From Proales similis (Eukaryota; Rotifera; Eurotatoria; Ploima; Proalidae), in contig JAGVRJ010000013.1 of NCBI GenBank assembly GCA_019059635.1, positions 992,001 to 1,056,000 on the forward strand: a stretch of 64,000 nt of DNA, given 5' to 3'. Positions 50,125 to 60,868 of this stretch are shown piece by piece. The notes below the pieces were generated by a model that was not told the origin of the DNA, searched no databases, and saw only the letters and a program-made list of their open reading frames with translations. A program made the position numbers and the translations under genes. Within the stretch, counting starts at the first letter, position 1; every line of letters starts with the position of its first letter.

Positions 50125-50170
50125 GAGCAGCCATCAGGCATATAGAGAAATTCGCACGATGTTGATGAAT

Positions 50171-50176
50171 AATAAA
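50171..50176 (+). other. Poly(A) signal of FAM136A
   Basis: AATAAA 47 bp after the stop codon, before the GET1 start at 50388. Confidence 0.55.
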
Positions 50177-50387
50177 TCCCGTCTAATCTGACGCCTCAAA
50201 GACCAATTAGGCAAATTGCTCTAATTGATCTCTGCACCTTTCACAATGCTGAGCCTTGAAAAGCCCACATTTGCTGGCCAGATTGAATCGATTAATCTGT
50301 TGCAATCATGAGCGAATAAAAAACAATAGAGATCGCAGTAAATAGACACAGCACACAGGAGTTGGATGCGTGGTTGAGAAAAATCAG

Positions 50388-50966
50388 ATGATGGAATTGA
50401 ATCACGCGGCCATAGTTCACTCGGTTCTAATCACTGTGATCAGACGAAACGTCAATCGACTGTCTGCGTTTGCGTGCGACAAATGCTTGCCTGATGTAGC
50501 CAGCCAAGAAGTCAAGAGTCTGAGCGCCGACTTGAATAGAGCCAGAGCCGCAAGAGACTCACTAAATGCGATCGACGAATTTGCCAAATTCGCATTAGCC
50601 GATCGTAAAGTAAATGCTCTAACTGACAGACTAAAGCAGGCCAAATCAACAGTGCGCTCCAGCAAGTTAAAACGCCTGTTTTACATTCGAGTTGTTTTCA
50701 ACGCTCTCTTGCTGATTGCCTCTCTGCTGCTCGTCTGGCTTAATTATGAAAAGCCTGTGATTGACTTGAGCCAAATGATGCGGGACAAACTGCCGCCGGG
50801 CACGAGCCTGTTTGCGCCTTTCAACCGTGTGCTTTCATTTCCTGCCAGCGATCGTTTAAATACCATCGGAGTGACTGTTTGGCTCTTAATCGTCAACCGA
50901 TTTATTGACTTTGCTGCAAATGCATTCGAATACTGGCGTCCTAGCGCAGCTAATAAACCAGCCTGA
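50388..50966 (+). CDS. GET1: GET1/WRB, tail-anchored protein insertase receptor
   Basis: ER membrane receptor that with CAMLG/Get2 takes tail-anchored proteins from GET3 and inserts them. One exon, 192 residues, like human WRB (174). A short N-terminal segment is followed by a cytosolic coiled coil (LNRARAARDSLNAIDEFAKFALADRK is part of it; DEFAKFA and the charged ..DRKVNALTDRLK are the family core). Two hydrophobic segments follow, VVFNALLLIASLLLVWL and TIGVTVWLLIVNRFIDF. The region PFNRVLSFP aligns with human PLDRLVAFP. The family's first TM is not obvious: the N-terminus (NHAAIVHSVLITVIRRNVNRL) is only weakly hydrophobic. The start is one of two adjacent ATGs (50388, 50391). Confidence 0.9.
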   Translation: MMELNHAAIVHSVLITVIRRNVNRLSAFACDKCLPDVASQEVKSLSADLNRARAARDSLNAIDEFAKFALADRKVNALTDRLKQAKSTVRSSKLKRLFYIRVVFNALLLIASLLLVWLNYEKPVIDLSQMMRDKLPPGTSLFAPFNRVLSFPASDRLNTIGVTVWLLIVNRFIDFAANAFEYWRPSAANKPA

Positions 50967-51334
50967 GCTGCTTACCCATCCATACTCCCACACACGCCGA
51001 CAACCCTAATCGATAACTTTTGAAGCTTGCAATAAATAGCCTGTCAGAGCTTTTTCTTCTATTGCCTATTAGGCGCAAAAAAGACACTTTTTCTCAAGCC
51101 GAGAAGCTTGTTCATCGAATTTGTTCATCTCTTTGCTGAAGCATTTTGACACTATTTATGCCGCATAAGCACTGAATTAACGATTTTCTGCCATCCGCAG
51201 ACCTGACTTGGTGAAATTTCTTAATTAAACATCCTGAAAAAGGGTCAACAGGGAGACATAGCTCGATAAACTGCTGCCAACTCGGAACTTTATTTTGGTT
51301 TGGACTGACATCAGTTTTAGATTGACTTAACCTT
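50967..51334. other. Convergent 3' ends of GET1 and the lectin-like gene
   Basis: AATAAA at 51031-51036 for GET1. No coding sequence recognised. Confidence 0.5.
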
Positions 51335-52771
51335 TTATTCTCTCTTCTGGCAGATGAAACCAAGCGAGGCACCAGCAGACGCGCTCACAACCACATTTCC
51401 GGGCGTCCAGTAGAAGTAGATATGCGACGGGTCTAATGTATTATGGCTGATTCCGCTGAACAGGCCTAGCGTGGCACCGACTCCGTTGTTGTATACATAC
51501 GACGGGTTAATGTATAGCAAGTCGATCCAATAGCTTACTGTGGGAGCCAAGGCTAGCAAATCGTTTCGAATTGCTGCCGAATTGATTCTGACCAAGTCGG
51601 CATCGTAGCGATCGCAGATTGCGTCCGCGTTGTTCGGATTAATTGCCCATGTTGAGCGCAAATAGCATCCAGAGGCAGTCAGATCCCAGCCGGCTGGACA
51701 TTGGACGCACGCTTCTCTGAGAGTGGACCAGTAGTAATTGCCAGGATAGCAGACGCATCTGGCTCCGTTGCAGCGTAGATTCAAATCGTTGCGGCATTGA
51801 TGGCTGAAACTGCATACTTGATTGTAGGTTCGCTTCACTTGGCACTGGCCGTTGAAAAACTCATTGTCAGGACAAGTGCACAAATTGCGCAGGCAGACCA
51901 GAGACTCTTGTCGCTCGTCACATTCGCACGCAGATGTGCAGTTCCATCCGTACGTTTTTTTGGCCACACATTTGTCCTGGATAGAGTCGAAATAAAAGTC
52001 TCTTGTGCAGTCGCAGCGGTTTAAAATCGACAAATTGGGGCAATTGGCAGCGTTGGTGCCCGTGCTCGTCTGACAAAACAGGCCTTTGTTATCGTCACAT
52101 TCTTGATTTGACGCGCATTGGCCGCCGTAGCTGCGCTTCAGGGTACAATTCAGCGCGCCAAAGTCAAAGAAATAGTTTATCTCATCGGGACAACGGCAAT
52201 TGGTGCCGGAGCACTTCAATTGCCTAGATTCAAAGCACTCTTGGCATTCAAACTGATCGAGACAATTAGAGGCCGAGTATGACGGCTGCTGCGCAAGTGG
52301 CGTGCGTGTTGAACAAGCGGCGTTAAACGATTTCTTTGCGACACATCTGCTGCCGTCCCAGTAGGCAACGCTAGAGTCGCACTGGCAAATAGACGAGATG
52401 CAAACACAGCCGGTGCAATTACAGGTCGTGTGCGACGCCAGACACGGCTCGGCATGATTGCGATCGGCAAGAGACTTGAGCTCGCAGATCTGACTCTGCC
52501 TGTTCCAGTTGTAAAGATGGCCGCACTGGCAGACGCTGTCTATGCAAGTGAGGCCCTTGGCCGGGATGCAGACCGTGTTCAAACAAGACTCGCCGTAATC
52601 GCTCTTGGCCGCCAGCTGACTGTGATACAGAATGATGAACGTGAGCATGAAGCCGATCATCAGAAGAATCGCTGCCACCAAACAGACAAGAGAGGAGATG
52701 GGCCACCATCGGCAAAATCTTCTCGTCTCCGTTCCGCTTTGTTGTTTTGTGACAGGATGTTGTGCGTTCAT
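51335..52771 (-). CDS. Type II membrane protein with Cys-rich EB-like repeats and C-type-lectin-like C-terminus
   Basis: Single exon, 478 residues, not a named family member. After a cytosolic N-terminus (residues 1-25) there is one transmembrane segment (SSLVCLVAAILLMIGFMLTF). The ectodomain then has about seven Cys-rich modules with a repeating pattern (for example GLTCIDSVCQCG, LKCSGTNCRCP, LVCLRNLCTCP, LRCNGARCVCYP, each followed by a K-x-SY/TY-G/N-x-x-C element) that resembles EB or EGF-like repeats. From CPAGWDLTASGCY onward it resembles a degenerate C-type lectin fold (NADAICDRYDADLVRI, YWIDLLY, GFICQKRE). WND/EPN carbohydrate-binding motifs are not visible. The start is the ATG after an acceptor-like CAAGTAG. 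Likely a cell-surface recognition or adhesion protein. Confidence 0.8.
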   Translation of the reverse strand: MNAQHPVTKQQSGTETRRFCRWWPISSLVCLVAAILLMIGFMLTFIILYHSQLAAKSDYGESCLNTVCIPAKGLTCIDSVCQCGHLYNWNRQSQICELKSLADRNHAEPCLASHTTCNCTGCVCISSICQCDSSVAYWDGSRCVAKKSFNAACSTRTPLAQQPSYSASNCLDQFECQECFESRQLKCSGTNCRCPDEINYFFDFGALNCTLKRSYGGQCASNQECDDNKGLFCQTSTGTNAANCPNLSILNRCDCTRDFYFDSIQDKCVAKKTYGWNCTSACECDERQESLVCLRNLCTCPDNEFFNGQCQVKRTYNQVCSFSHQCRNDLNLRCNGARCVCYPGNYYWSTLREACVQCPAGWDLTASGCYLRSTWAINPNNADAICDRYDADLVRINSAAIRNDLLALAPTVSYWIDLLYINPSYVYNNGVGATLGLFSGISHNTLDPSHIYFYWTPGNVVVSASAGASLGFICQKRE

Positions 52772-52973
52772 TGACTCTACTTGACTGGCTGGCGCTTTAA
52801 GAGAAAAGTTTTTTTTCAAAAATGCGCAAAAAATTCACTTTTTCCTTCTTCAAGGTCTCCGCTCTAAGCCGTTTATTAACTCATTTATATTGGCAAATGA
52901 AAGCGCTGCAGAAACAAAAGTTGAAGGGCTTCGCATGAAACCAAACGGTCTTTTTAATAAAGTGGCAACTCTT

Positions 52974-53798
52974 TTAAATGCTTATTTGCCATCGTTCAAT
53001 TAGATTGGACGACGAGGCTTCGTCATAAGTCTTGTCGCCCACACTGGTGCTCAAGAGGCGGCCGGCAAAGTTTTGACTCAGAATGGCGCTGAGCTGCTCA
53101 CGATTGGGCACAGGCGAACTCAATGGCAAGTAGATCATGTCCTCCCAGTAGCTGGTCGATATGCCGGCCTTCTTTGCTTTTCGCACGAGCCACTGAATTT
53201 GGCTCAAGTCAGACTGAGCGCAAGGCTTGCAGCTGATCACTCGCTCGTCGGTGAGAAATCTGCACTCGCAAACAAGAGCGTTCGCTTGAGTTTGCGTTGA
53301 GCCGAAGCAAGAGACAATGAACTGCTTGGTTCGCTGGTCAATGCAGGGCAGGATGGTGAGAATTTTAAACGAGCCGACCATGAGCAGAATTGAGCCTTGA
53401 CACAGTCGAGAGACCAGAGTCACGTAGAGAGCAGAGGCTGCGCTCGTCTCGCTTGGCTCCCTGCCCGACTCGGATTCTTGCCTCAGACTGTCGAGGTAGG
53501 CCACAATCGGCTCGATCTGATAGAAATCGGCCTCCTGTCGCAGTTGCGCGTGCTCGCTGAAATTCTCCGGCAAGTTGAGCTGCTTGTCGCGCAGAAAGTT
53601 CAATATGTAGCGGAAGAGGGGTCCGTCGCGATCGATGAACAAGCGGTTGTTGCTGTCCATGGCGCTCTTGAGCAGGCCGCTCAGCATTCGAGCGAGCATC
53701 GTGTCCGGATAGCTGAGCAGAGTGGAGCGGGATGTTGTGTATCTGCATCCGCCCACGTTGAGCTCGACGATTTCCTCTTGATGATTATTGTCCTTCAT
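52974..53798 (-). CDS. KCTD: BTB/T1-domain protein, KCTD6/KCTD21-like
   Basis: Potassium-channel-tetramerisation-type BTB protein; KCTD6/11/21 are Cul3 adaptors that target histone deacetylase 1 and dampen Hedgehog signalling. Single exon, 274 residues. The BTB domain at 10-110 reads VELNVGGCRYTTSRSTLLSYPDTM, FIDRDGPLFRYILNFLRDKQ and LRQEADFYQIEPIVAYLDSL; FIDRDGPLFRY and EADFYQIEP match KCTD6/21 rather than KCTD1/15, 7 or 12. The C-terminal half (about 130-274) is more divergent, with scattered cysteines. Its 3' end is only 155-200 bp upstream of the lectin-like gene start, so its 3'UTR overlaps that promoter region. Confidence 0.88.
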   Translation of the reverse strand: MKDNNHQEEIVELNVGGCRYTTSRSTLLSYPDTMLARMLSGLLKSAMDSNNRLFIDRDGPLFRYILNFLRDKQLNLPENFSEHAQLRQEADFYQIEPIVAYLDSLRQESESGREPSETSAASALYVTLVSRLCQGSILLMVGSFKILTILPCIDQRTKQFIVSCFGSTQTQANALVCECRFLTDERVISCKPCAQSDLSQIQWLVRKAKKAGISTSYWEDMIYLPLSSPVPNREQLSAILSQNFAGRLLSTSVGDKTYDEASSSNLIERWQISI

Positions 53799-56700
53799 TG
53801 TTCTACTTAGGCGCCATTACAACACGTGCTGGTGATTGTCTGAAAACTGAAGCTAAAACTGAAAGCAGTTCGATTGGTTTCGATTTTCAAGCTCGACCTC
53901 GAGCACACTCATCTCGGTTAGATTAGATCAAATCAAGAGAATGAAACATTCTTTTGCAGCAAAAGAACTGCAGGCGAACGGCACCGAACTATAAATAGGA
54001 GAGAATCAAGCGTGTGCGATTAACTACGCTTAAATATGATTTTGATTGATATTTCATTGAATGGTCTACAAAGAGGCAAAGTTGGCCAGCAATCGGAGCG
54101 AGTATGATAAGTTAATAGGATAGAGCGCTTGTTTCGCAATAAAAAACCGTTATGCGCACTTCTGTTGTCGGTTGCTCTGGCTGGACTCAGAAGCGCGAGC
54201 AGAGAAGCAGCAACAACAGCGAGAGAGAGAGGAAGGATGATATCCGTTCGATCGTTAATCGTCCAAGACCGCTCTTTGTTTGCTCAATGTTGGCTGCTGC
54301 TGCTCTCGAAGCCTTCATTGGCCGGCAGCAGCAGCAGCAGCAGCAGAGGTTCAATAGCATTACTCAATCATTGAACGCTCATTTGAATTTCACAATTGCG
54401 CAGTCCAGCGCTTGCCTGAAGCGAGCAGGGCAACGTGCAGATAGCACGCAATTTAGAGTCGAATCATTCGCATGAAGCTAAATAAAGAGAGAGAGAGAGA
54501 GTAAGAACAGGATAAGCAAAACTGAAACGCAGACTCTGTTTTGCTTTTGTTCTCTCTGCCAACTCGGTTTAGGCCAGAAGAGCCAACTGCTCTTCGAGAC
54601 GCCAATAGATTTTCATTTAAAACGCTGCCCTTCATTAGACTCAGTGAGGCGTTTAAACTCGCAGTATTTGCCAGAAAGAGCGGCGTCGGCCATGGCATGT
54701 CGATTACACCAACAAAGCGCGGATCGATGAAGTGGATCGGCGTCAAGTTAACTACAAAATCAAACTAAATCTTGTGCACTCGCACGCTGCTGCCGCCGCC
54801 GCCGCCGCTTCTAAGTATGTGTGTGTGTGTGTGTGTCATCAACTCTTTATATTACAAATTAGGGGTTGAGAGGAACTTGAAATTTTTTATGGGAAGAAGG
54901 AAATGGGACTCGAGGCTGAGTTGCATCATAATTAACACAGGATAGCATCATTTTCGATTAGCATTGGCCGGACGTGAAGCGAACTGCTATCGCAACAAGT
55001 CGAGGCTCCTCAGACAGGGAGAATGAAAATAGAGAGAGAGAAGGCAAATTGATTTTCGATTAGAGGCTGAAACTTGCTGCAACAAAAATATGCTCTCTCT
55101 TGGCGTCTACATGGTCGTTAGAAGCAATCGCGTTCAACTTAGCCTTTTTGCCTGCGTTTTATTTTCTTCTCTTTTTACGACGATGATGATGATGATAAAT
55201 AATTAAAGAGACGATAAGAAAAGTCGCAGCCTAATGAACTTGGTCAACACACAAGCATGAGCGGCAGAGGAGAATACGACAAGTGTGCCCAACAAGAATG
55301 AGAAAATTAATGAGCAAGTTAAATTGCATCAATTAATTTCAGCCGACGGTCCACTGCCTCGTAATGAGCGCAATTCAAGATCGAATAAGCTTAAATAAAG
55401 CTAAAATAAAGCTGAACGCGCCCTTACACACAGATAGCCTCATGAAGGCTGCTTGCTGATCCCTTTACATAAATACATAAGCACGCACACCATCAAGCAG
55501 ATAGACGCAGATACATAAGAGCTTAGAGCAGTTTGAAAGGGCCCTTAAAATAGCCGCGCTTTGTCAAAGCTGCTTGGTGATGATCAAGTGACTCAGGCTG
55601 GATTGAACCTGTCAGTCGGTCGTCTGCCTGTCTGTCTGTCTTTTTCAATTTGTGGCAGCTATTAGAGATGGTTCAGCGGCAATCCATTAGACAACTCGAT
55701 TAATAAGCGGATTATTCATCGCAACGCGTTGTACACAAGAGAAGCCGTGTAGACAGAATTTCAAGGTCGTCGTTTATGAATTGCAAAGATAATAGAATAC
55801 TGAACCGACGCTGAGTAGAGCTCCAAGCCTACTAGTTCGTTTGGGCTGCGTCTGATTTAGCGAGCTTCAACCCATCCAAGTTGAAGCCCGCCAATAAACG
55901 ACTCGATTGAGATTTTCCTTGGCGCCCCTTGCCCTACATGGCTGCAATTAGTATTCAGAATTTTGCTCTTTTTTTTAGAATTTATTTTTGACTTTTTTTT
56001 TTCAATTGAATTATTTTTTGGCCGCATTGTGTTGTTCTTACGCACATTCGGGCAAACAAATTCAATTCGGTTGAGGCATCGATCGAAACGAGTGAAAAGA
56101 AAAAAATAAATGAAATTCGGCTCCTTTTGCTGACGACGAATATTGAGATGGTAAATATTGGATTTGAATTTAGACAGCCAGAAGGCTATTGGGTACATTT
56201 GACATTTAGAACTTCAATTATTAGCTAAAGAACGTCACAAAGAGGAAAGAGTGAGAGAGAGATAGCGAAGGAAAGAGAGAGAAAAAGTCAAAAAGACGTG
56301 ACGGATTTGAAATACTGGTTCAATAGAAAATAAAGAGGCATTTGAAGCGAGAAAAAAAAAGAAGACAAAAAAAGTTTAGGTCCTGCTTGCTGCTTGGACA
56401 ATCTGGTGACACGTCACTCTGGAGTGAGTCAAGAGTGAGTGAGTGAGAGAGGGACAGAGAGAGAATGGGAAGAGAATTCGTTAGTCTATCTCATGTTAAG
56501 ATTCGATTGGGAAAAGGAGAGTTGGAAACACCAGGCTGTGTGGGGAGCAATTGCACACAAATTGAGGATTAATGTAATCAGTAGATGATTATGAGAATTG
56601 TGAATATTGTACGAAGCGAATTTAGAATAAAACACATTCAAGCGGCGATCGCTCTTGTCCAGATTGTGATCATGGATGTTTATGTTTGCCGCAGCATTCA

Positions 56701-57183
56701 ATTCATGTTTTGCTTTCTATACTAAATTTCGATTGGCTGAAATTTGGACGTTTTCGTTGAATTGCAGATTCAAACAAACTGCAAACGAAATGAGCATGTG
56801 CGAGTGAATATTGACGCATGTATGGCGCAGTTCGTTCGATTTGATTGAACGCTGCGCGTTTAGTTTGGTGATTTTAAATGCATTCAAATTTGGATTCATT
56901 TTAAAAGAGAAAAAATTAATGCGACGAAGGGAAGAGTACAAAAGAAAACTATTGAAGGCCCGTAATGAACGAGAAAACAAAGTATGGCTGTGGCTTCACC
57001 AAACAGAGAAGAAAAAAAAAGATTCCAGAGAAGTGGAGAGAGAGAAAGAGAAAGGGGAAATGGGAGGAGAAAAAGCTAAAGAAACGTACAGGATCGATAT
57101 TGTGAATTGAGTTCGACTCAATACCTCAACTTGTCTCGAATTGGTTTGACACTTGTTGGAACAACGCGCCATAATCTCACCGA
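53799..57183. other. 3.4-kb non-coding region
   Basis: No gene recognised. Low-complexity tracts: CAG run at 54325-54347, AG run at 54486-54501, GCC run about 54788-54809, TG run about 54817-54836, GAT run near 55180-55195, poly-T tracts near 55970-56010. It lies upstream of the KCTD gene and beyond the 3' end of the CCCH gene. A short plus-strand ORF at 54541-54768 has no family signature. Confidence 0.4.
54817..54836. repeat. (TG)n microsatellite
   Basis: Perfect TG run, directly after a GCC trinucleotide run (about 54788-54809). Confidence 0.85.
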
Positions 57184-59163
57184 TTATTTTGTCCTAAGCG
57201 AGCTATTCGCCCGTCCGTTCGAACACTTTAGAGCCGCCGCCGCTTTGTCTGGGTGCTTGTTGTTGTGCATTAGAGAAGACCAGGAAAAGCTGGCTGTGGC
57301 CGGCTGTGCTTGCTGCGGCTTTTTCTGTGGCTGCGGTGGCGAGATGACGGCAGGCGGCTCTTTGACTGCCCACTTAATCTCGACCGTTTGAGGCTTGCTC
57401 TTGCTGGGCCGGGTGTCGCTCTCGTTTCGCTTTCTCTCGTTTGTATTAGCAGCACTGACGGGAGCAGTGTTGGGCCCGATTGCTGGACTCGGAGCAGCAC
57501 CTCCTCCCAAAGCAGGAAACTCCTCGCTGTCGAATTTGAAATCACGCTTTATCACATCGGGCTTTTTGCTCGACTTGTTCTTCTTGCTCTCTTCGATCAG
57601 TTCGTGCGCGAACTCACAGCTCTCTCCTTTGAGGCATTCGCCTTCGAGCCAATACTTGCACGTTATGCTCTTGAGGTCGTGCACAAACCGGCAGTCGGCT
57701 CGCATGCATCTTCCCTCGTTGAGCATGTACACGCATGGCTTACGAGATAAATGCTTTTGGTAGAGGTACATGCCAGTCGAGGCTGTGAGCGACGAGGCGT
57801 TCGACGACGGCGCGCTAGAGCACGACGACGACGACGACGAGCTCGTTTCTACTAAAGTGGCCAGTTGCCGCCGCAGACGGCGAAGTTTGAGCAGCGAGTT
57901 GCGCAACGAGAGCGATATCTTGCTCGGGTAGAAGCTGGGCTGTCCGACGTCGTACGTGAACAAGGTGTCGAAGAGGTCAACTTCCGAGTCGACTGCCGCA
58001 ACTGTGTCCATCTCTTGCAGGTAAAAGTCGAGCTCGTCTGGCTCGCCTTCGTTCAGAGATTCGAGCGGAATGCCAAGCTTGGACGCCTGGCTCATTTGTA
58101 ATGCGTAAAGTTCGGACTCGTTTCGGAGTAAAACGAGCGCTTCCTCTTCGCTCAGATTGTCTATGTAGGCCTGTTCGTCAGACTCTTCGTCGAACCATTG
58201 CGTATAGTCCTGCTCTACTAGAGTGCATTCCATCTCGCCCTCTTCCACTTCGAGTGGCTCCTCGCAGCACTGCGAGGCATCGTAAGAGAGCGAGTCGACT
58301 TCAAGCACATCAAGTAGGTCGCCATTCTCCGTGCCGGGCACAAACTCCGGAATGGAGTCGACGTCGCCGAATATGCTCGAGCTGCCCGATGAGAGCGAGC
58401 CGTAGTAGGCCCGTACGTCGAACGCCATCTCGCTACGCTTGAACTTTAACATTGAATCCAGTTCGTAGTCGGTCTCATTCTCATCGATGTTGTCATATTC
58501 GACGTTCAGCTCGATCTCGTTCATGTAGGCGGCCAAGTCGAGCTCGTCCTCTAGCCGTCCGTGCCGCTTTATCTGTTCCTCTTGTTCTCTTTTCTGGACT
58601 ACGGCGCGCCAGTTTGGGCTGCGAATTCTACGCTCCTCTTCCTCGAGCTTCTCTGCCAGCTGTTGTTTTATTTCCTTCTCTAGATGGAGGAGCTCAAGCT
58701 CCTTGCTTGTTGATATTGGCTCGGACGGCTCGTCACAGCGGCAGTTGAGCTGCAGCTGACTGACAATGTCGAATTTGTCGTCGTCGGAGAACTTGTAGAA
58801 CGTCAAGTCAGTGAGAGGACGCTGCAGGTCTTCTGAATCTGGTGCGTTGCCGGCGAATAACGAGAGGCGGAATTCGGCCTCTACAGCAGCCGTCGACATG
58901 GCCGAGCTGCTTTTCTCGGTAGAGGCCAGCGGTGAGTCGGTGAAACTGCCCACGTAGCCTTCGTCGCCGCTAAGCTGCTCGCTTGAGTGCGCTTTGCAGA
59001 CTTTGGTGAAATTGGCGCCGCTTAGTGAGTTTATCGACGTGGTCGACGACGAGGCCGATGAACAGGCCGATGAATTGTTGGCAGTCTCCCAGTGACAGTC
59101 GACCGCCAAACACTTGAGGTGTTCTGCTGAACTGCTGCTCATTGGACAGTGCACAGTCGCCAT
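57184..59163 (-). CDS. CCCH zinc-finger protein with EFPALG motif
   Basis: Single exon, 659 residues; exact ortholog not recognised. The first two thirds are acidic and Ser-rich with short conserved-looking islands (EEALVLLRNESELYAL, SPNWRAVVQKREQEEQ). Two CCCH fingers follow near residues 470-530: CVYMLNEGRC...CRFVH and CKYWLEGEC...CEFAH. After them comes KRDFKFDSEEFPALGGG, an EFPxLG-type motif found in several RNA-binding/PABP-linked proteins, then a Pro/Gln-rich tail ending SSLRTK. Likely an RNA-binding regulator acting in the cytoplasm. An alternative reading as a partial Smr protein is not supported, since no Smr domain is seen. Confidence 0.78.
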   Translation of the reverse strand: MATVHCPMSSSSAEHLKCLAVDCHWETANNSSACSSASSSTTSINSLSGANFTKVCKAHSSEQLSGDEGYVGSFTDSPLASTEKSSSAMSTAAVEAEFRLSLFAGNAPDSEDLQRPLTDLTFYKFSDDDKFDIVSQLQLNCRCDEPSEPISTSKELELLHLEKEIKQQLAEKLEEEERRIRSPNWRAVVQKREQEEQIKRHGRLEDELDLAAYMNEIELNVEYDNIDENETDYELDSMLKFKRSEMAFDVRAYYGSLSSGSSSIFGDVDSIPEFVPGTENGDLLDVLEVDSLSYDASQCCEEPLEVEEGEMECTLVEQDYTQWFDEESDEQAYIDNLSEEEALVLLRNESELYALQMSQASKLGIPLESLNEGEPDELDFYLQEMDTVAAVDSEVDLFDTLFTYDVGQPSFYPSKISLSLRNSLLKLRRLRRQLATLVETSSSSSSSCSSAPSSNASSLTASTGMYLYQKHLSRKPCVYMLNEGRCMRADCRFVHDLKSITCKYWLEGECLKGESCEFAHELIEESKKNKSSKKPDVIKRDFKFDSEEFPALGGGAAPSPAIGPNTAPVSAANTNERKRNESDTRPSKSKPQTVEIKWAVKEPPAVISPPQPQKKPQQAQPATASFSWSSLMHNNKHPDKAAAALKCSNGRANSSLRTK

Positions 59164-60868
59164 ATTGTTTATTAGCTTAAGCTCACTGCGCGGACATTGT
59201 GCTCCCTTATCTGATTGATTGAATAGTGTTCTTCCAGTTTGATTTTTGCTGTGTTCTCTGCTCCCTCTCTTTCTGCGAGCTGATGATTTTAGGGCGTTTG
59301 GCTGTTAGAATCTAAATGTCGACCGTACATCGATTAGATCATTCATAATTAAATATGCCGCTCTTGCATTCACACAGTTCACTAATGCCTCCAAGGTTCG
59401 CTGCTTATGACGGCAATGAATTAATTATTCTAAATTAGCGCCTATGTGCCGCTCTTAGCTCATCTTACTTATCTTGGTCATCTCGCGCTCGGCCTTATTT
59501 TTAGCCAAGCATGGTTTTGTTTGAACGGCGATCGTGCTGGCCGAGAAAGTTGATTTCTATCAACAACTTTTGACGATCAATTGCGAACGCAAATTTCTTT
59601 CGATGCAAAAAAGAACAAGGAAGAGAGAGAGAGCGCGCCAGAGAATTGATCAATTCAACTGGCTTATCGTCACTCGGCCATCACATACAATCACACACAC
59701 TCGCTCACTCGTATATTCATAAAAGCTCTCTCTCTAAGATTTCTAGTGCTTGGTCTCTCAAACAAAGATCCATTGCAGTGGAGTAGAGCTCCGCCTATTC
59801 GCCAAATTATGCGGCATCTATTGTCATGTGTTTAGAGCATGTATTTCTGGTTTCTCATAGTCATGCTCTGATGCGTCTATTCTCATTTTACAGCTCGGTC
59901 CAATGGATACACCAAGCCCGGACCAAGCTCAAATGACCAGCTAGACCGCACCCACAGTCGAGAGTAGCCTCACAGGCGACACAAAACCAAGTTAACAATT
60001 TGAAATAGGTCGAATTGTGTTTCTATTCTCGAAAGGCTCGACCGACCCGCACTCAAGTGTATCACGATTTTGACAGCAACTTGAATTATGAAAAGGTGGC
60101 GCGCGTTCACGCTGATCATCTTCATTTTGAGAGAAGCACAGAAGCAGAGAGAGAAGGAGGGAGATAGAGAAAAACAAGTGTTTGTTTATGATAATTAGAT
60201 TGATTGTATGCGACTGGCCCGCGACCAAAATATAATTGCCCCTGGAGCAGGTCCCACTCGAATGCCTTCACTCGGCTTTGTTTAGAGACACAGAAATATA
60301 AAATCAAGCGAGCAAATCTGATGAGCGAAATTGTTTGACCTCGAACAATACATTTTGCATCAGCTCGATGCTTTGAAATTCAGCTGATTGTTTCTCACTC
60401 ATGATTAGATAATTTATGCCTGCCTCTTACTTTCAAGATTTGCGCGAGATCAAGATATGATCATCTAGAAGCGAGCCGCTCCAGGGCTTGTTCGAAAGCA
60501 CTTTTTATTGCTCTGACATGTGCGCATATGATTGCTTTCTTATTAATTGTTGCTACTTTCACTTGCGCAGTCGACTTGGCCAACAGCTCAAACGAGCCTG
60601 AATTCGAGCAGAAAGGGTGGAGAAAAAAAAACGAAAGCTTTTCGCGCTTCTAAGGTTTCATTTTGCCAAATGAGTGAGATTTAGAAAGCTGCCTCGCGAT
60701 TCAAGGCGCTAGGAAAGCAGTTGCTTTTATAAATATAACTCGCGAATTGAATTCAAGAAAACTGGGAAACGATTGCTTTACAAAATAGACCGAAAAGAGC
60801 TTGTCTCTTGGTTGCTTCATTTCACTGCTGGGCTTATCGGGGGGCGGGGGAGGCCACACGGAGGTAGA
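59164..60868. other. Non-coding spacer between the CCCH and RasGEF genes
   Basis: Contains the CCCH-gene promoter and the RasGEF 3'UTR. No coding exon recognised; CA repeats near 59684-59705 and AG-rich tracts near 59621-59640. Confidence 0.4.

Noticed and set aside
54152-54475. Gln-rich open frame
   Set aside because: The poly-Q comes from a CAG microsatellite; no conserved sequence or splice context.
57310-58748. Several long plus-strand frames opposite the CCCH gene
   Set aside because: They are antisense shadows of a GC-rich coding exon; the minus strand carries the zinc fingers.
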